A DNA stretch of 52,003 nucleotides from an uncultured Clostridia bacterium (GCA_947302715.1 CAMYVY010000018.1:1-52003), one strand, 5' to 3'. Positions 9,154 through 20,126 are shown, numbered from the stretch's first letter. Made by a program: numbers and translations. Notes: a model not told the origin generated them from the letters alone.

Positions 9154-10347
9154 TTATAAAGCCTGTGCAAAGGCTTCGCCAAAGTCGCGAACCGTGTTTA
9201 CGGCTTCTTCATCCGGTGCCCACTGAACACGAATTCCTTCGTTGACCAGTTCAAAACCTGCATCCTCCAAATGGGCGGATATCAGCTTTGCAGCCTCACC
9301 ACTCCAGCCATAGCTTCCAAATGCTGCGGCCTTTTTGTTCTTAAATTTCAAGCCCTTTATCATCTCAAGAATTCCTGCGACAGCATATGAATAACCGTTG
9401 TTTATCGTAGGTGATCCGACCAAAATAGCTTTTGATTTGAATACCTCAACAAGGATATCGTTCTTGTCGTCCTTGGATACGTTCATAAGCTTCACCATGG
9501 TTCCCGGGCTCGTTCTTTCTATGCCTACCTGAATTGCCTGAGCCATCTGTCTTGTTGACTGCCACATGGTATCGTAGATAATAGTAATCTGGTCTTCCTC
9601 ATAATTGTCGCACCACTTCTCATAGAGAGCCATTATGCATTCGATATCCTCAGGTCTCCTCCAGATTACACCATGGCTTGGAGCAATCATATTGAGAGGT
9701 AGATTCATTCCCTTGATTTCAGCAAGTTTCTTTTTTACAAACATATTAAACGGATTGAGTATATTGCAGTAATACTTTTCCGCCTCGGAAATAACCTTTG
9801 CCATATTGTCGCTGTCAGCATAGAGCATTTCCGATGCGTAGTGCTGTCCGAATCCATCATTACTGAACAGGATATTGTCCCCCGACATATATGTGAACAT
9901 GGTGTCAGGCCAATGGAGCATCGATGCTTCTACAAAGGTGAGAGTGGAGCTTCCTATCTCCAGTGTGTCTCCCGTCTTTACATTTACAAAATTCCAGTCC
10001 TTGTGATAGAGGCCGCGCAAAATCCCCTCACCCTTCTTCGTGCAATAAATCGGAGTATCGGGTATTTCACTCATCAGTTCCAAGAGGGCTCCACTGTGAT
10101 CGCTTTCATTATGCTGCATCACGATATAATCGATAGATTTTAGATCTATCTCTTCCTTCAGTCTGGTCACAAATTCTCTGTCATACGGTCCCCAAACCGT
10201 GTCGATAAGAACATTTTTTTCATCCTTAATCAGGTACGCATTGTAGGATGAACCACTGTCCGTTGACAGTTCATCCCCATGGAAGCGCTTTAGCTCCCAA
10301 TCTATTTTTCCGACCCACGTAACCTTGTCTGTGATTTTCTTGCCCAT
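9154..10347 (-). CDS. A-type flavodiiron protein (O2/NO reductase, FprA/ROO family)
   Basis: A protein of 397 residues, the standard length. The N-terminal metallo-beta-lactamase-like domain (about 1-250) carries the diiron motif HNESDH near residue 80, then His in MLHWPD, Asp in FSNDGFGQH and His in APSHGVIW. The C-terminal flavodoxin domain (about 255-397) has TIIYDTMWQSTRQMA for FMN phosphate binding and LVGSPTINNGY. The family reduces O2 to water or NO to N2O in the cytoplasm of anaerobes, taking electrons from rubredoxin or a similar donor. ATG 10347 has a TAGGAGGA ribosome site. It is inserted between the sensor kinase pair and the response regulator, which suggests, but does not prove, that the two-component system senses redox or oxidative conditions. 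Confidence 0.93.
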   Translation of the reverse strand: MGKKITDKVTWVGKIDWELKRFHGDELSTDSGSSYNAYLIKDEKNVLIDTVWGPYDREFVTRLKEEIDLKSIDYIVMQHNESDHSGALLELMSEIPDTPIYCTKKGEGILRGLYHKDWNFVNVKTGDTLEIGSSTLTFVEASMLHWPDTMFTYMSGDNILFSNDGFGQHYASEMLYADSDNMAKVISEAEKYYCNILNPFNMFVKKKLAEIKGMNLPLNMIAPSHGVIWRRPEDIECIMALYEKWCDNYEEDQITIIYDTMWQSTRQMAQAIQVGIERTSPGTMVKLMNVSKDDKNDILVEVFKSKAILVGSPTINNGYSYAVAGILEMIKGLKFKNKKAAAFGSYGWSGEAAKLISAHLEDAGFELVNEGIRVQWAPDEEAVNTVRDFGEAFAQAL

Positions 10348-10380
10348 TTGAACTAATTCCTCCTAACGATCTTTCTTTTA

Positions 10381-12399
10381 TTATTCTTCTTTTTGTATGG
10401 GGAATAAGACTTTTATCTTTGTCCCCACGCCTGTCCTGCTCGAAATAATCAAATCAGCATCGGACATCTCTTTTAATCTCAGTATGATATTGATCATACC
10501 CTTTGACTTGTGCTCTTCGGAACCGTTTCCGCTTAAATCTTCTACCTCTATCGGAGCGGTAATCTTTATCGGTTCACCGTTTTCATCCCTCAAATCCATA
10601 GAATTGATGACTTCCTGCATGACACTAATCATGACCTTGTTGGATTCCATTCCAACCTTGTCTTCATTACCAACATAAACCGAGAAAACTTTGCTGGCTG
10701 ATTCAGAATTAAAGCCGATACCTGTATCTTCAACTTCTACAATATTGTGAGTATCGGTTTTATAGCTTCTAAGGTAGACATCGCCGCCCTCGATTTTTTT
10801 AACTGCTCCGTGCTTGATGGCGTTTTCAACCAAGGGCTGAATTGACAGCGGTGGAACCATGAAGTCATCTTCCCCTATTTCATATTCCACGTTTAGCCTG
10901 TCTCCAAACCTTACTTTTTCTATATTTACATAGCTTTTTATGTGATTAACCTCTGCGGCAAACTTGATGCCCTCCATATTGGTTACGTTGTCCACATTTG
11001 CTCTAAGATAATTTGAGAAATCATAGAGCATCTTATATGCAACATCCGGGTCGACCTTGACGAGCGTTCTTATCGAACTCAGCGTATTGAAAATGAAGTG
11101 CGGTTGGATTTGTCCCATCATGAGTTCAAGCTGGCTTTCCTGGAGTCTCTCCGAGACGACCACCCTGTCCTGAACTACGAGGTAGGTCCTCCAGAGTACG
11201 AATACCATGTAGATTGCAGCATATATCACGAGCACTACTCTAAAGAAATTACTTACTTCCGTCCACAGCTCATGGCGTGATATTATCATTTCAATTACGC
11301 CCGCAGGAGGGAAAATCATATTGGAAAAGAACTCGGATCTGTTGAGAAGCAATTCCATCCTGCTCTTGTATTTTGCTCCCGGTCCAAAAGATGCCCTAAA
11401 CAGAAGGAAGGCGTTAAATAGGAAGCCGAGCAATGTAGATATATAGGCTATCATGGCGATAACTTCTACATTGTGCCTGATGAAGAAGGATGTCACGAAG
11501 ATAAAGCCTGCATAGACTAACAGCACTCTAAAGCAGATTAGGGAAACATTTCTGAATTCCTGGTTCCTGTAATATGCGTATAGGAATATGAACGGAGCCA
11601 CGAGCAAGAGCGCATATAGCGAAAACAAGAATATCGCGCTGTTGTTTGTCGAAAGGAAGGGCATTTTGGATCTGTTTACAAGCCATAGTCCAAAGCAGAA
11701 GAACGAAAGTCCCATCGCCGTATTCGGTTTTTGGTTTGTCGGTTTTCTGTATATCCAGCTTATGATGATGAGGATGATTCCTATGATAATCATAATTATG
11801 CCGGATATAAAGGCCCAGAGATTGCTATGCCTCAGATATTCGATCATTGAATTATCATCGCCAAAGTAAACGTCCCCAATATAGCCTTTAAACGGGAATA
11901 TACTCTCGTTTGTGTATTTGATTTCAAGGACTCCTCTGGAGGAATCGGATTTGAGATTGATTATGCTCCACTCGTCGCTTATCACCTTTGCTATGTTGGT
12001 GGTATCCTCATCCGGATAGGTATAAACCACCTCACCGTTTATTATCACCTCCATCTTTTGATGGTAATTTCTCACGGCTATAGCACTGTACTTGGGAATC
12101 GGATCGGGAAGAACCTTCTTCAGGATAATCACATTGTCCGAGCCCGACTTGGTGTAGGCAGGCAAATCTTCCATCGTTCTCGTTTCGTCAACAATGATAT
12201 TCCAGCCATCGTTATAGTCGTTAAATCTTTTTCTGAAACTCGTGTTTGTATCGTTGTCATCCAAATACGAAAGGGCAGCAAAACCCGCTGCCACAGCAAT
12301 TGCCAAACAGAAAAGCATCAAGACCAAATTTCTTTTTCTGGCTAATGATTCCTTGTCTCGTCTAATGTCTATCTTCGTTTTGGTATTCTTATTTGCCAA
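10381..12399 (-). CDS. LytS/YesM-type membrane sensor histidine kinase (second of tandem pair)
   Basis: About 672 residues. A TM helix near residue 25 precedes an extracytoplasmic beta-rich domain (about 50-175), then a block of about seven TM helices (about 185-400) arranged like 7TM-DISM receptors. The cytoplasmic kinase has the His_kinase motif GQIQPHFIFNTLSSIRTLV (phospho-His near residue 435) and an HATPase domain with PPLSIQPLVENAIKHG and DTGIGFN. Start choice: TTG at 12399 is preceded by GAGGGGAAG at good spacing; an upstream TTG at 12417 would overlap that site. It begins 21 nt after its paralogue and shares the full architecture with it, so a tandem duplication is likely. The two may form homo- or heterodimers. 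Confidence 0.85.
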   Translation of the reverse strand: MANKNTKTKIDIRRDKESLARKRNLVLMLFCLAIAVAAGFAALSYLDDNDTNTSFRKRFNDYNDGWNIIVDETRTMEDLPAYTKSGSDNVIILKKVLPDPIPKYSAIAVRNYHQKMEVIINGEVVYTYPDEDTTNIAKVISDEWSIINLKSDSSRGVLEIKYTNESIFPFKGYIGDVYFGDDNSMIEYLRHSNLWAFISGIIMIIIGIILIIISWIYRKPTNQKPNTAMGLSFFCFGLWLVNRSKMPFLSTNNSAIFLFSLYALLLVAPFIFLYAYYRNQEFRNVSLICFRVLLVYAGFIFVTSFFIRHNVEVIAMIAYISTLLGFLFNAFLLFRASFGPGAKYKSRMELLLNRSEFFSNMIFPPAGVIEMIISRHELWTEVSNFFRVVLVIYAAIYMVFVLWRTYLVVQDRVVVSERLQESQLELMMGQIQPHFIFNTLSSIRTLVKVDPDVAYKMLYDFSNYLRANVDNVTNMEGIKFAAEVNHIKSYVNIEKVRFGDRLNVEYEIGEDDFMVPPLSIQPLVENAIKHGAVKKIEGGDVYLRSYKTDTHNIVEVEDTGIGFNSESASKVFSVYVGNEDKVGMESNKVMISVMQEVINSMDLRDENGEPIKITAPIEVEDLSGNGSEEHKSKGMINIILRLKEMSDADLIISSRTGVGTKIKVLFPIQKEE

Positions 12400-12420
12400 C
12401 TGACTTCCCCTCACCAACTA

Positions 12421-14415
12421 TTAGTTGAAAAAAACTCTTATTCTCGTGCCCTTACCTACCTGGCTTGTTATTTCCATCTTTGCGTTAGCCATTTCCTTCA
12501 ATCTAAGGCTGATATTCCTCATGCCCGTAGACTTATGTTCCTTGGTACCATAGCCCTTCAAATCGCCGGATATCCGTCCCTTTAACTCTATTATGTTTCC
12601 ATCCGCATCCATCAAGGTTGATGCATCCATAATTTCTTGCAAAGCATTTGCAGTACTCTCTGCAGACTCAAATCCCAGGTCGTCTTCCTTGTCATCATCG
12701 ACGGAAAATATCGCCTTCATCGCAGCTTCATCAAAGCCAACCCCATCGTCCATGACTTCCACTACCTTGTATTCACCTTCCTCATAACTCTTAAGCCATA
12801 CCGTGCCGCCTTGAATTTTCTTAACCACTCCATGCTTGATTGCGTTTTCCACAAGCGGCTGTATGGATAGAGGAGGTACCGTAAAATCGGAAACCTTTAT
12901 ATCATACTCGACATTCAATCTGTCGCCAAATCTCACCTTCTCTATATTAACATAACTTTTGATGTGCTCAACCTCTGCAGCAAAATCGATTCCCTCCATA
13001 TTGGTGAGGTTGTCAACATTCGCTCTGAGATAATTGGAAAAGTCGTAAATCATGCTATACGCCGTTTCCGGTTCTATCTTTATCAAAGTTCTTATGGAGG
13101 ACAACGTATTGAAGACGAAATGGGGTTGAATCTGTCCCATCATAAGTTCCAATTGGCTGTCATGAAGTCTTTCTATAAGGCCTTCTCTGTCCTGCATTTC
13201 CCTATAGCTTCCAATGAATACCGTGACAATATACGAAATTGTATAGAGTACGATAAAAATTCTGTACAAGGGTCCAATCTCCGTCCACAGCTGATTGCCA
13301 TAAAGACTGATCTCCAGAATAATCCCTATCGGAAGGACCGCTGTTGCAAAGAATTCTATTCTATTAATTAATAGCTCGGTTGAGTTTTTAAAAATGCTTT
13401 CTTTGCCAAAGGCAACCCTATATAGCAGAACCGCCGTATATATCATCGCAATCAGTGAAGCGACATAGCTTACGGTTGTCATTGTTTCCAGCGAATAGCC
13501 GCCCATTATGCTTGTCAGCAGTATGCTTAAGGACACCCCGAGGCTTATCCACGCTCCCCACAGCGAATACCTGGACCACTTGCCATCAAAGCGGACAGTG
13601 CAGTATACGAATATGAACATCGGAACCTGGAGAAGCGCCACATATGCCATCAAGAATTTCACGTCCATGTTTATGGAGAAGATAGGCATCTTGGCTCTAT
13701 CCGCAAGCCATATCCCAAAGCAAAGAAGGACCGACCCCATGGCACCCTGGGCACTGTGTTTGGTGTATTTTCGGTAAACCCATCCGATGATGATGAGAAC
13801 TATTCCGGCTACGATTATTCCAACGCCTATCGAGAAGAGCCATATGTATTCTCTTCTGAGATATTGAAGCAGATAGTTGTCTTCACCGTACAGAATCTCG
13901 CTGATTTCCGCATTGAGCTCGGTTCGACCATTCTTAATGAATTTAATCTCCATTATTTTTCTGGAGTCCGTCGGATTGAGCTCTATCATATGCCAGTCGT
14001 CCGTTATTATATTTACAAACGGATTTCTCTCTTCGTATGGATATTTGTATCTGAGTTCACCGTCAATCCTTACTTCGAGATTTTGATGATAGTTCCTGCA
14101 TACAACAACATAATACTTTGGAATTCCTTGCGGAAGCACCTTTCGCATTACGACTTCGCCATTTTCATCGCTCGAAACCTCTATCGGAAGATCCTTTACC
14201 TTCCTTTCTCCCTCAGCAAAAAAGGTCCAGCCATCACCAAAATTGCTTATTCTGGGATGGAACTTCATGTTGCTGTTCGCACCCTCCAAAAGCAGAGCAC
14301 CAAAAAACACGAAGCCAACGATTACTGCAATCGCAATGAATAATACCATCATATCGCTTCTCGATACATTTACGGCCTTGGTGTTTTCGCTTTTCTTTTT
14401 CCGTTCGCTCACCAT
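12421..14415 (-). CDS. LytS/YesM-type membrane sensor histidine kinase (first of tandem pair)
   Basis: A protein of 664 residues with the same plan as its downstream neighbour: N-terminal TM helix (VLFIAIAVIVGFVFFGALLL), extracytoplasmic domain with an RNYHQ stretch shared with the paralogue, about seven TM helices, then the kinase core GQIQPHFVFNTLSSIRTLI and PPLSIQPLVENAIKHG, with the G box DDGVGFD. Its ATG directly follows the coaX stop (TAG-ATG) and no clear ribosome site is seen, so translation is probably coupled to coaX. The ligand is unknown. Divergence between the two paralogues is concentrated outside the catalytic boxes. Confidence 0.85.
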   Translation of the reverse strand: MVSERKKKSENTKAVNVSRSDMMVLFIAIAVIVGFVFFGALLLEGANSNMKFHPRISNFGDGWTFFAEGERKVKDLPIEVSSDENGEVVMRKVLPQGIPKYYVVVCRNYHQNLEVRIDGELRYKYPYEERNPFVNIITDDWHMIELNPTDSRKIMEIKFIKNGRTELNAEISEILYGEDNYLLQYLRREYIWLFSIGVGIIVAGIVLIIIGWVYRKYTKHSAQGAMGSVLLCFGIWLADRAKMPIFSINMDVKFLMAYVALLQVPMFIFVYCTVRFDGKWSRYSLWGAWISLGVSLSILLTSIMGGYSLETMTTVSYVASLIAMIYTAVLLYRVAFGKESIFKNSTELLINRIEFFATAVLPIGIILEISLYGNQLWTEIGPLYRIFIVLYTISYIVTVFIGSYREMQDREGLIERLHDSQLELMMGQIQPHFVFNTLSSIRTLIKIEPETAYSMIYDFSNYLRANVDNLTNMEGIDFAAEVEHIKSYVNIEKVRFGDRLNVEYDIKVSDFTVPPLSIQPLVENAIKHGVVKKIQGGTVWLKSYEEGEYKVVEVMDDGVGFDEAAMKAIFSVDDDKEDDLGFESAESTANALQEIMDASTLMDADGNIIELKGRISGDLKGYGTKEHKSTGMRNISLRLKEMANAKMEITSQVGKGTRIRVFFN

Positions 14416-15201
14416 CTATTTTTTGTTTTTTTCGTATATTATTTTAAGCCCCTCCAACGTCAAAAGTTTATCTACATGATCGATGCAGTCGATGCCTGAA
14501 TCAATCATGGTTGAAAGTCCGCCTGTCGCCACCACGGTAACCTTCTTATCCTGACCGCAGTAGTCGGCGAGTTCCTTCTTCATCAGCGATACTATGTAAT
14601 CACACATGCCCATATGTCCATAGACCAGTCCGGACTGCATGCTTTCCTGTGTATTCTTACATATGACTTTTCCCGGATCCTCGATTTCGACCTTCGGAAG
14701 CTTTGATGTTTTTTCAAAGAGCGCTTCCGATGAAATGATTAGACCGGGAGCAATTGTTCCTCCCAAATATTCCGCCTTGTCGCTGACCGCGCAAAACGTC
14801 GTGGCGGTTCCAAAATCTATTATTATAAGCGGTCCACCGTATTTGGCAAAGGCCGCTACGGCGTTGACTATCCTATCTGCTCCGACCTGACTGGGGTTGT
14901 CGTATCGCACTATGAGTCCGGTTTTGATGCCGGATTCCACTACGATTGCGCGCTTCCCAAAATACTTCTGAGACATGTGCTGAAGCGTAAAGAGAATCGA
15001 TGGAACAACCGTGGAAATAATTATATCGTCCACGTCGTTCATTCTTAATCCCTCATAAGTGAAAAGCTGATTGATTAGCATTCCAAACTCATCGGCGCTC
15101 TTGTTCATGTCCGTTTCAATTCGCCAATTGTTTAGCATCTTGTCTCCGGAAAAGATGCCGATTACGGTATTAGTATTTCCAACATCAAAGCCTAGAAGCA
15201 T
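14416..15201 (-). CDS. coaX: type III pantothenate kinase
   Basis: A protein of 261 residues, typical for CoaX, which phosphorylates pantothenate in the first step of coenzyme A synthesis. Landmarks: [16 protein letters not shown] (phosphate 1 motif with the catalytic Asp), [16 protein letters not shown] (substrate motif with GADR), [14 protein letters not shown] (phosphate 2) and TGGLS near the C-terminus. ATG 15201 has AGGAGG 9 nt upstream, favoured over an in-frame TTG at 15210. It sits between dus and the sensor kinases; ftsH, coaX and dus are also close to each other in Bacillus. Confidence 0.95.
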   Translation of the reverse strand: MLLGFDVGNTNTVIGIFSGDKMLNNWRIETDMNKSADEFGMLINQLFTYEGLRMNDVDDIIISTVVPSILFTLQHMSQKYFGKRAIVVESGIKTGLIVRYDNPSQVGADRIVNAVAAFAKYGGPLIIIDFGTATTFCAVSDKAEYLGGTIAPGLIISSEALFEKTSKLPKVEIEDPGKVICKNTQESMQSGLVYGHMGMCDYIVSLMKKELADYCGQDKKVTVVATGGLSTMIDSGIDCIDHVDKLLTLEGLKIIYEKNKK

Positions 15202-15243
15202 TCCAATCAACCTCCTGACTTATCCAAAATTATTTGTCCAAAA

Positions 15244-16236
15244 TTATTTATCCAAAATCTCTTGGAGTACTCGGCGATATTCATCACCGCTCTCTACAGT
15301 ATTAATCCTGTTTCTTACGGCTGCGCTTCCGGGAATCCCTTTCAAGTATTTCGATATGAATTTCCTCATCTCTCTAACCGCTATATACTCTCCCTTGTTT
15401 TCTTCGAGGGAATTATAGTGGCGAATCATCATCTCTACTCTTGCTCTTACATCCACTTCTTTGTCGGTGCCATTTAGCCCCGTCCATGCATCAGTAAGCC
15501 TCTTGAAAATCCATGGGTCACCTACTGCAGCCCTTCCTATCATCACAAAGTCGCATCCCGTTTCCGATTGCATATGTAAGGCAGCTTCATACGATGCGAT
15601 GTCACCGTTTCCGATGACGGGTATTTTAACAAGGTCCTTTACCTTCTTGATCGCGTTTAAATCAGCTCGCCCGCTGTAATACTGCTCTCTGGTTCTTCCG
15701 TGAACCGCTATGGCAGATGCCCCACCTTCCTCAAGCGCTTTGGCTGCTTCCAAATAGCCGTCCTTGGGTATGCCGTCTATTCCTATTCTCATCTTTGCTG
15801 TAATAGGCTTGTCCGTTGCGTTGGACATTTTTCTGATAATCTTGTATATGAGCTCGGGCTCTCTAAGAAGCGCAGAACCCTCGCCGTTTTTAACTACCTT
15901 GGGAACAGGGCATCCCATGTTTACATCGATTAGAACATTCTTTTCTTTTTCCAGATGCTCAACTGCCCAAGCCATAATATCCGGATCACGCCCAAATATC
16001 TGGTAGCCTACAGGCTTTTCATCCTCTCCAATTTCAAGCAGCTGCTTCGATTTTCTGTCACCGTAATACAATCCCTTGGCGCTAACCATTTCTGTATAAA
16101 CCAACGAAGCACCCATTTCCCCGCAAAGACTTCTATATGCTTTATCGGTAAATCCGGCCATGGGTGCCAGGAAAAACGGATTGTCGGGACAAAAGTCACC
16201 AATCTTATTAAGAGGACACCTCGGCTCGTTCGTCAT
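15244..16236 (-). CDS. dus: tRNA-dihydrouridine synthase
   Basis: A protein of 330 residues with an N-terminal TIM barrel and a C-terminal helical tRNA-binding domain. FFLAPMAGFTDKAYRSLC is the FMN-binding start, VDVNMGCPVPKVVKNGEGSALL carries the catalytic Cys, and ITAKMRIGID, VHGRTREQYYSG and IPVIGNGDIASYEAA are typical of the DusB branch. It reduces uridine to dihydrouridine in the tRNA D-loop. It begins 17 bp after the PucR-type regulator and lies 42 bp before coaX in the same run. Confidence 0.94.
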   Translation of the reverse strand: MTNEPRCPLNKIGDFCPDNPFFLAPMAGFTDKAYRSLCGEMGASLVYTEMVSAKGLYYGDRKSKQLLEIGEDEKPVGYQIFGRDPDIMAWAVEHLEKEKNVLIDVNMGCPVPKVVKNGEGSALLREPELIYKIIRKMSNATDKPITAKMRIGIDGIPKDGYLEAAKALEEGGASAIAVHGRTREQYYSGRADLNAIKKVKDLVKIPVIGNGDIASYEAALHMQSETGCDFVMIGRAAVGDPWIFKRLTDAWTGLNGTDKEVDVRARVEMMIRHYNSLEENKGEYIAVREMRKFISKYLKGIPGSAAVRNRINTVESGDEYRRVLQEILDK

Positions 16237-16253
16237 GCTGTTTAATATCCTCT

Positions 16254-17831
16254 TTAGTCAATCGCACGTTCCAATCGCTTAAGCGCAAGAGCAATCGTCA
16301 GCGCAGGTATAACACGGTTACCGGTAATATCAACTCCCAGTATTTCGTTAATTCTCTTTAATCTGTACTGGACGGTATTCGTATGAATGCCCATGATATT
16401 GGATGTCTTGCTGCTGTTCATTCCTGCATCAAGAACGAAGGTCTCCAGAGTGCTGAGAAGTTGCTTCGCCTTGTTTCCTCCGATTTCTCTGTTGAAGGGT
16501 TCCAAAAGTTCCGCATAATTTCTCTTTATATGACCTCCCTGGAGCTGAAGGTTTATGCAGCTGCTAACCAGGGCAAGCTCGTACTTGGTGAACACTCTCT
16601 TGTATGGGAATACATTTTCAACAAAGGTCCAGGTCTCATTGATTAAGCTAAAGCAATCCGAGGCACTCGAAACATTTCCGACTCCGGTGCAATGGAAAAG
16701 TCTGATGTTCTTGGAGGTTTCCTTAAGCTCATCATAAAGCATAAGGCAATTTAACTTTCGGTCTTCATCTTGATTGCTTTTCTCCTCAATGATTAGACCG
16801 TAGCTTTCTTCTCCTTCATTTATTATCAAGACCTCTGCCTGCGTTTTGGCTTCAAAATTCTCAATAACATCCCTGGCTCCTTGTGTATTGGTCCCCTTGC
16901 CGTAAAAGATACTAAGAATGTTAAAGTCCTTCGGAGTCATTTCCTCCTGAAGAGTATAGGCAAGGTTTTTATTTCCTCTCATGAGAGCCTTGATGAATTC
17001 AGCCTTAACGTCCCTTACCGGATTGTATTTCCACATTCCTATTGCAAGCTCTATGATCTCGGCCAACTTGGTGATGTCAACGGCGGAATATTTTTCTTCG
17101 TTATCCACCAGGAGAAGGAAATAATCCTCTCCTCCGATTACTATCGAACCCCAATACGCAGCTATTCCCTCTACATCCAGAATGCCGTATATGCCGCGAT
17201 CGTCGTTGCTGTATCTCTTCTGAAGATTTCTGACGGCATCAAGGACGGTAACCTTGTGCCTGGTTTCTACCACCAAGACAGGATTAAAATCCTTTGAAAT
17301 AAGAACTGCCTGGAATTCGTTGTTTACTGCAGCTTCCTTAAGCGCAGCTGGGAAGGTCTTATATCTGTCAAAGTCCATCAGATGTGAAACGGTATTGTTG
17401 ATAAGGTAGTTTTTAGGTTCTTCCCCTATCAAAATCCCATTCATGACTTGGTCTATAATATCAGCATACTTGACTTCATTTTCCTTCGGAATAACGATAA
17501 ACGGAAGCCCTACGGCCTCCGCTGCTTCAATAGTCTGCGCATCCAATTCATCCAAGCCTCTGCCATATCTAAGCACAACAAGTGCGCTTATTCCGCAGGC
17601 CGAAAGTTCCCTTACAGCTCGGACTTGCATCTTATAATTGTTTTTCATTCCGGAAAACGACGTAAGAACCATCTGTTCCCTTACTCCGTTTTCCTTTAAC
17701 GTAGTTTTGATGTCCGATGTATCCATCACGGATACCGACCTTATATTGCTATCAAGATTTCTCTTTCCGGCAGCAATAATGCAAGGCCTAAATGCATCAA
17801 GTTCCAAACAATCTCTGACCGTTAACCTCAT
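16254..17831 (-). CDS. PucR-family transcriptional regulator
   Basis: A protein of 525 residues. The N-terminal PucR domain (about 1-130) starts MRLTVRDCLELDAFRPCIIAAGKRNLDSNIRSVSVMD, a middle GGDEF-like/CdaR-type region follows, and the C-terminal HTH_30 (about 465-522) reads ETFVLDAGMNSSKTSNIMGIHTNTVQYRLKRINEILG. PucR proteins control purine catabolism or other nitrogen-related operons; no obvious target operon is adjacent. The ATG at 17831 has GGAGTGG 8 nt upstream and is preferred to the in-frame GTG at 17843, which is inside the ribosome site. It lies 14 bp after ftsH. Confidence 0.88.
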   Translation of the reverse strand: MRLTVRDCLELDAFRPCIIAAGKRNLDSNIRSVSVMDTSDIKTTLKENGVREQMVLTSFSGMKNNYKMQVRAVRELSACGISALVVLRYGRGLDELDAQTIEAAEAVGLPFIVIPKENEVKYADIIDQVMNGILIGEEPKNYLINNTVSHLMDFDRYKTFPAALKEAAVNNEFQAVLISKDFNPVLVVETRHKVTVLDAVRNLQKRYSNDDRGIYGILDVEGIAAYWGSIVIGGEDYFLLLVDNEEKYSAVDITKLAEIIELAIGMWKYNPVRDVKAEFIKALMRGNKNLAYTLQEEMTPKDFNILSIFYGKGTNTQGARDVIENFEAKTQAEVLIINEGEESYGLIIEEKSNQDEDRKLNCLMLYDELKETSKNIRLFHCTGVGNVSSASDCFSLINETWTFVENVFPYKRVFTKYELALVSSCINLQLQGGHIKRNYAELLEPFNREIGGNKAKQLLSTLETFVLDAGMNSSKTSNIMGIHTNTVQYRLKRINEILGVDITGNRVIPALTIALALKRLERAID

Positions 17832-17845
17832 ATTCGAAACCACTC

Positions 17846-20008
17846 CTACATTTCTGAAACATCGTCCTTCTTTTCAGCATCATCTTGTTCTTCCTTCGGC
17901 AGCTTGTCTTGCATACCTTCATCCGTTCTCACATAAGGTCCATAATTGACCTCACCGGAAGATGTCTTGGTAGGTTCCTTTCCTCCCCAAAAACCATTTC
18001 CGTTTCCTCCGTTTGGGCGAGCAAGAGGAGGAATAGGAGGAATCTCGCCCTGCTGATGCTGAAGCTGGGCCTCTCTCTCCTTTTCTTCTTTCCTTATTTT
18101 CTCCGACTCGGCAGCTTCCTCAGCATTTACCCTACTGATTTCCGCTTCCTTTTCGTTGACCTCTCTCGCTATATCTTCAGCTGTCTTTTCACCCGTATAA
18201 AGAGCTTCAAATTGCTCGCCATCCAATGTTTCAACAGCCAGAAGCGCCTGAGCCACGCTTTCCAATTTATCCATGTTATCTTGGATAATTCTCTTTGTTT
18301 CTTCAAAGGCTTCTTCGATTATTCGCTTAACCTCCTTATCGATTTCACCTGCAACTTCCTCGGAATATGACTTCTTGGTTGAGAAATCATTGCCTAAGAA
18401 TACCTCTTCAGAGGAAGCATAATTAATCGGTCCAACAACATCGGAGAAACCGTATCTTGTAACCATTTCCCTTGCTATGTCCGTTGCTCTCTGAATATCG
18501 TTTGATGCACCGGTGCTTATATCGTCAAGTCTAAGGAGTTCTGCAACTCTTCCGCCCATCAAATGCTTGATAGCGTTTATCATTCCCGTCTTCGTATCAT
18601 AAGCTCTATCCTTTTCGGGGAGCTGCATGGTGAAGCCACCGGCGGCACCTCTCGGGATAATCGTAATCTGATGAACAGGGTCAGAACCCGGCAAGCTTCT
18701 CATAACAACAGCATGTCCGGCCTCATGATATGCGGTAAGCCTTCTCTCCTCTTCACTGATTACTCTGCTCTTCTTTGCAGGTCCTGCTATGACCTTGGTT
18801 GTAGCTTCCTCGATTTCCGCCATTCTAATCTTGCGACCGTTTCTTCTCGCGGTGATTAGCGCAGCCTCGTTAAGCAGGTTCTCCAAATCCGCAGGCGTGA
18901 ATCCCGGTGTACGCCTTGCGATGACCTTTGGAGAAACCTCTTCGGAAAGCGGTTTGTTCTTTGAATGTACTTTGATTATTTCTTCTCTGCCCTTGATGTC
19001 CGGAATACCTATGACTATCTGTCTGTCGAATCTTCCTGGTCTTAGGAGCGCAGGATCAAGTACGTCAGGTCTGTTGGTCGCAGCCAAGATAATGATTCCG
19101 GAATTTTCTCCGAAGCCATCCATCTCTACGAGGAGCTGGTTCAAAGTCTGCTCTCTCTCATCGTTTCCGCCACCGAGGCCTGCACCACGCTTACGACCTA
19201 CGGCATCGATTTCATCTATAAATACGATGCAGGGAGCATTCTTCTTCGCCTGATCGAAAAGGTCTCTTACTCTGGATGCGCCGACGCCGACGAACATTTC
19301 CACGAAGTCCGAACCGCTTATCGTAAAGAAAGGCACTCCTGCCTCACCGGCGGTTGCTCTGGAAACATAGGTTTTTCCCGTTCCCGGAGGACCAACCAGG
19401 AGAATACCTTTTGGTATTCTTGCTCCAACCTCCTGGTATTTTCTCGGGTCTTGGAGGAAATCGACAATTTCCTGGAGCTCCTCTTTTTCCTCCTTAAGAC
19501 CGGCTACATCGGCAAATGAAATCTTTTTGCCTTCGCCTTTATACAGCCGCGCTTTGCTCTTCCCGAACGAGAATGCTTTTCCCTGGCCTCCTTGATTCAT
19601 CATCACATAGAACAGGAACAAGAGTGCAATTATCATAATTGCGCTTGGAAGCAAATTGAATATCACCGAGGATGCCGAGCTTGGATCGTCGGTTTCAAGT
19701 TTGATTTTACCTTCCTCCATCTGAGGGAAGATATATGTCTGTTCCAGATAATTGATTTCGGTTATGTATGGAGCGTATGTATATACGTATTTTTTCTGAT
19801 CCGCAGTACTGGATTTTAAAAGACCCGTTAGCTTGGTATTGGTAATGTTAATCTCTGAAATCTTTTCATCCTGAAGGTATTCCGTGAATGTAGAGAATTT
19901 CACCTTCTTGAGTTCAGTTCCCTGACCCGTTCTGAAGAATACCGCAAAGATTGCAACAACCGCAAAAATGACAATATAAATACCCACACTTTTAGCGAAT
20001 TTTTTCAA
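17846..20008 (-). CDS. ftsH: ATP-dependent zinc metalloprotease FtsH
   Basis: A protein of 720 residues. Two TM helices at about 8-26 and 110-130 flank a small extracytoplasmic domain. The AAA+ module follows with Walker A GPPGTGKT near residue 205, Walker [12 protein letters not shown] and the second region of homology [12 protein letters not shown]. The zinc protease has HEAGH near residue 428. The membrane-anchored hexamer degrades membrane and short-lived soluble proteins. The start codon is TTG with AGGAGG 8 nt upstream. The C-terminal tail is unusually long and charged, with Pro/Gly-rich and Glu/Lys-rich stretches. A terminator separates it from tilS upstream; hpt, often found between tilS and ftsH, is absent. 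Confidence 0.97.
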   Translation of the reverse strand: MKKFAKSVGIYIVIFAVVAIFAVFFRTGQGTELKKVKFSTFTEYLQDEKISEINITNTKLTGLLKSSTADQKKYVYTYAPYITEINYLEQTYIFPQMEEGKIKLETDDPSSASSVIFNLLPSAIMIIALLFLFYVMMNQGGQGKAFSFGKSKARLYKGEGKKISFADVAGLKEEKEELQEIVDFLQDPRKYQEVGARIPKGILLVGPPGTGKTYVSRATAGEAGVPFFTISGSDFVEMFVGVGASRVRDLFDQAKKNAPCIVFIDEIDAVGRKRGAGLGGGNDEREQTLNQLLVEMDGFGENSGIIILAATNRPDVLDPALLRPGRFDRQIVIGIPDIKGREEIIKVHSKNKPLSEEVSPKVIARRTPGFTPADLENLLNEAALITARRNGRKIRMAEIEEATTKVIAGPAKKSRVISEEERRLTAYHEAGHAVVMRSLPGSDPVHQITIIPRGAAGGFTMQLPEKDRAYDTKTGMINAIKHLMGGRVAELLRLDDISTGASNDIQRATDIAREMVTRYGFSDVVGPINYASSEEVFLGNDFSTKKSYSEEVAGEIDKEVKRIIEEAFEETKRIIQDNMDKLESVAQALLAVETLDGEQFEALYTGEKTAEDIAREVNEKEAEISRVNAEEAAESEKIRKEEKEREAQLQHQQGEIPPIPPLARPNGGNGNGFWGGKEPTKTSSGEVNYGPYVRTDEGMQDKLPKEEQDDAEKKDDVSEM

Positions 20009-20126
20009 AGTTACTTCCTCCTATGTTAAGCCCATGTCTATTGGGCATCTTTGACATTAATCTATCTAAATATATTTATTACAAATCATCAAGCATTTCA
20101 AACATAATAATTTGTTTTTTGACAAC

